Shown here one piece after another: positions 61,625 to 64,000 of a stretch of 64,000 nt of DNA. How positions within the stretch are numbered: position 1 is the stretch's first letter; each line of letters begins with the position of its first letter. Below the pieces are notes generated by a model. It saw only the letters and a program-made list of their open reading frames with translations, made no database searches and was not told the DNA's origin. A program made the translations under genes and the position numbers. Source of the DNA: Hormiphora californensis (taxonomy: Eukaryota; Ctenophora; Tentaculata; Cydippida; Pleurobrachiidae); contig CM035352.1 in assembly GCA_020137815.1 (NCBI GenBank), forward strand, positions 3,045,131 through 3,109,130. The letters run 5' to 3'.

Positions 61625-62813
61625 CTAACGGCAATATATAATAGCAACTTGATCGTGACCTCACACGTTGAGTGCTTGTGATATAAAGTAACAATACAGT
61701 TCCTTTTGTATCATCTAGCTGCTTCCCCACAGACATATACTAATTCAGCTAGACAGATCTGAGATAATTATTATGTGTGCCATTTCCTAGCGATGATTTT
61801 ACTGTCCAATACATACTAAATATATTCAGCTTTATACATACTTTCTGTTTTAGATTAGGCTATCGTGACATCCTGAAATGATTTTACCATTCTTGCCACT
61901 ACTGCACATGTTACCGTGTTTACGTTTGAGTGCATGTGATTGTACGCAACTCACACACCAAGTTAATGTTACAGTTTTCTTTGTTGTACGTGTGTATTCA
62001 GAGTTTTCTCAGCACGTTGCTTGTTTTGATTTTCGTGCCTTCATTTTAACGAATAATTCTCTCAGAAAATGGGGCTCTAAAGCTGAAGCCTGGGCGAGTA
62101 AAGTTATTGTAAAATATATGTATTCTTTATGTGCGAGGAAAATGGAAATCGTAGCATTTAGAGAAAATTGCTGTGCCAGCAACCACAAACAGGAGTTTAA
62201 GAAAAGGATATTATATGGAGGAACAGATGTGTGAGAATGGGGAAGGCAGAGAGAGCGATCAGAGAGAGAGATAAAGAGGCAAGTTGTACAAGTTATTATC
62301 GGAGGATAGAGAGCGCATGAAAATGTGTTCTTTTAACAGCACCTTCCACTCTGGCTAGGCGGGAAGTGCACGTTTAGCTATAATACCCCAAGACACGCCA
62401 AGCTGTACTAAGCTGTACTAATTACTGTGGGCTGTACTAATTACTGTGGGCCTCGGTCTAAGGCCAAAGGTAATTGGTAGCTAAGAGCAAAACTTCGAGA
62501 GATGATCGGTTAAGAGGAGAGAACTTAAACCATTGACTGCACCAATAGCTCTCTCTCTCTCCCTCCCTCCCTTTCTTTCTATATCCTTTTAGTTCTCTTT
62601 AGCTTTCCCAGCACAGCAGCTGCACTGTTGTTCTGTGTGGTTTGGTTTACCATCTTGTTGTGCCACTATTGTTTGACCTCGTTTACGTTGAGTGTACCCG
62701 TTGTATATATTACTGTCTATAACAGATGCCCCGCCCAGTGCCTCCAATAGTTTACTCTCTTGAAAACAAATATTGGGTCTAAAATTAAAACTTTGCTTTG
62801 CCTCTCAGATAAA
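61625..62813. other. Spacer upstream of receptor 3
   Basis: Open frame 61878-62234 (118 codons) has a hydrophobic start but no recognised family. Duplicated AGCTGTACTAATTACTGTGG words at about 62410-62450; CT run near 62550. The frame of receptor 3 extends back to 62760 without an ATG, and CTCTCAG just before its ATG could be a splice acceptor. Confidence 0.35.
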
Positions 62814-63992
62814 ATGGACGATTTCTTCATGTCATTTAACAAAGGACCCTCAGGGGACAGTGGTAAAGGAGGAGGAGGAGGAAGTGAAGGTAGTAATTCA
62901 AGTGGTATGGGTGATAACTTCAGTGATAACTTCAATGGAGATGGTGGTGGTATGGGTGGTAATTTCAGTGATAACTACAGTGGTAATTTCAGTGGTAAGA
63001 GTGGAGATAGTGATGGTAATGCAACGACATGGATACAGAATGTTGATGACATGAGACAAACTCTCTTAACAATCTGTGCACCTACATCTGCCCTAGGTAT
63101 TACCCTTAACACCCTCTGCCTGATCTATTTCCTAAAACACCAGCGAAAGGGGCTCGGCGATCAAATGGTCCTTGGGCTATGTGTATGTGATATTATCATG
63201 TGTCTCGTTCTCTTTGTCTACTTGTGGCTGCCCTTGGAACTGAGCGACCTATACCTTGTGTATGGTTTGGCGGTGCTCGATGGTATAATATTCGTGGATT
63301 ACCTCTTATCTCTCCTCTATACGGATACCCTTTGGTTCCTAAGGATGCATACCATTTTCCGGCCACTCAACCTGATAAACAGGAAGCTTGTTTACGGTTT
63401 CCTGACCATAGTTTGTATCATCTACATCGTGGTGACTGTGCTGTTTGGTTACTACATAAACGAGCCATGGCTGATGTACATGATATTTCAGGAACACTTG
63501 GCTTCTTGGTGTATGATCATTCGAAAGGGCGGACAGTTGGTATTTGTGTGTGTTATCCTCCTGGTAAATCTCGGTCAAATGGGAATAACGGTCGCAGCAG
63601 TTTGGCGACTTAACAAAACAGTTATTGGGTCTGCCAGTAATGGGACTAAAAAACGTGCAGCAGAGACAATCTTCCTGCTACTACTGATAAAGGCCCTTCA
63701 GATAATTGCCCAGTGCGTGGCGACTGTCCTGATTATCATAGAATCGAATTTTAGCAACTGGGATATTACCACCAATGAATCCATACCGTCTGGAATGAGG
63801 GAGTATGATGTATGGAAATACATCTTGATCTTCTATCTTGTTCTGGCTGCAAGCTCGCTGGGAAATCCAGTTGTTTATTTGTTCCGAAACCGCGGATTGG
63901 CGAATTGGATTAGAGCCAAGGTTGGACTTGGTACTGTGGTAAGGTCAGATAGTGTCTCTGTACAAGTTCATACTGAAACGCATCAACTGTAA
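62814..63992 (+). CDS. Rhodopsin-like G-protein-coupled receptor 3, Gly/Ser/Asn-rich N tail
   Basis: 392 residues from ATG 62814. An extracellular tail of about 75 residues is rich in Gly, Ser, Asn and Asp with repeats like GNFSDNYSGNFSG and several N-glycosylation sites (NFS, NYS). Seven hydrophobic segments follow: TM1 (GITLNTLCLIYFL), the shared KHQRKGLGDQMVLGLC loop and TM2, TM3 ending TLWFLRMHTIFRP, TM4 to TM6, and TM7 with GNPVVYLFRNR, an NPxxY motif. A distant paralogue of receptors 1 and 2 sharing the ICL1 motif. Ligand unknown. The stop TAA is at 63990-63992. Confidence 0.88.
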   Translation: MDDFFMSFNKGPSGDSGKGGGGGSEGSNSSGMGDNFSDNFNGDGGGMGGNFSDNYSGNFSGKSGDSDGNATTWIQNVDDMRQTLLTICAPTSALGITLNTLCLIYFLKHQRKGLGDQMVLGLCVCDIIMCLVLFVYLWLPLELSDLYLVYGLAVLDGIIFVDYLLSLLYTDTLWFLRMHTIFRPLNLINRKLVYGFLTIVCIIYIVVTVLFGYYINEPWLMYMIFQEHLASWCMIIRKGGQLVFVCVILLVNLGQMGITVAAVWRLNKTVIGSASNGTKKRAAETIFLLLLIKALQIIAQCVATVLIIIESNFSNWDITTNESIPSGMREYDVWKYILIFYLVLAASSLGNPVVYLFRNRGLANWIRAKVGLGTVVRSDSVSVQVHTETHQL

Positions 63993-64000
63993 AATGTGCA

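Overview
The window is nuclear DNA of an animal. Genes are split by GT-AG introns, are metazoan in kind and sit far apart in repeat-rich DNA. I rebuilt ten host genes exon by exon from splice sites, reading phase and family resemblance; nine have a recognisable family. The species cannot be fixed from sequence alone. A marine invertebrate, possibly an early-branching one, fits the intron structure, the divergent rhodopsin-like receptors and the invertebrate-type retroelements, but this is inference.

Layout: 1-589 (-) is the 5' end of MCM2, running off the window. 1.0-10.0 kb is transposon debris: a reverse-transcriptase remnant, two related TA-flanked MITEs (plus a third at 5.6 kb), a 1.5-kb foldback, a LINE tail and a 760-bp octamer satellite. 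10.1-12.7 kb (+) is a headcase (HECA) homologue. 13.5-26.2 kb (-) is a same-strand run of ribosomal proteins uL18 (RPL5) and uL23 (RPL23A) and Golgi tether subunit COG7. 28.6-36.0 kb (-) is an unnamed protein with an RII-like docking domain, and its intron holds a gag-only LTR retrotransposon. 36.7-39.0 kb (+) is a Y-box cold-shock protein. 41.6-43.6 kb (-) is splicing factor BUD13. 44.5-54.8 kb (-) is the peroxisomal acyltransferase GNPAT ending in AKL. 55.9-64.0 kb (+) is a cluster of rhodopsin-like receptors: one with a single-base frameshift, one heavily decayed relic and two intact.

The most striking feature is a dense load of long inverted-repeat (foldback) elements lying in or beside host genes. 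They include a 4.5-kb near-perfect palindrome in an RPL23A intron with a 5-bp target duplication (GTTAT); a 1.57-kb foldback in a COG7 intron; a 1.34-kb foldback 41 bp upstream of the COG7 start codon; and, in GNPAT introns, a 3.1-kb G-tract-ended element with two further TA-flanked inverted repeats inside it plus a 1.45-kb palindrome with an 8-bp duplication and the same 141-codon reading frame in each arm. Because these lie in transcribed introns, each pre-mRNA should be able to form a long hairpin.

Functionally the host genes are housekeeping: replication licensing, ribosome, Golgi retrograde tethering, RNA binding, pre-mRNA splicing and ether-lipid synthesis. They show no sign of working as one pathway. 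The window reads as a gene neighbourhood repeatedly invaded by DNA transposons. I see no CRISPR array, rRNA or convincing tRNA gene.
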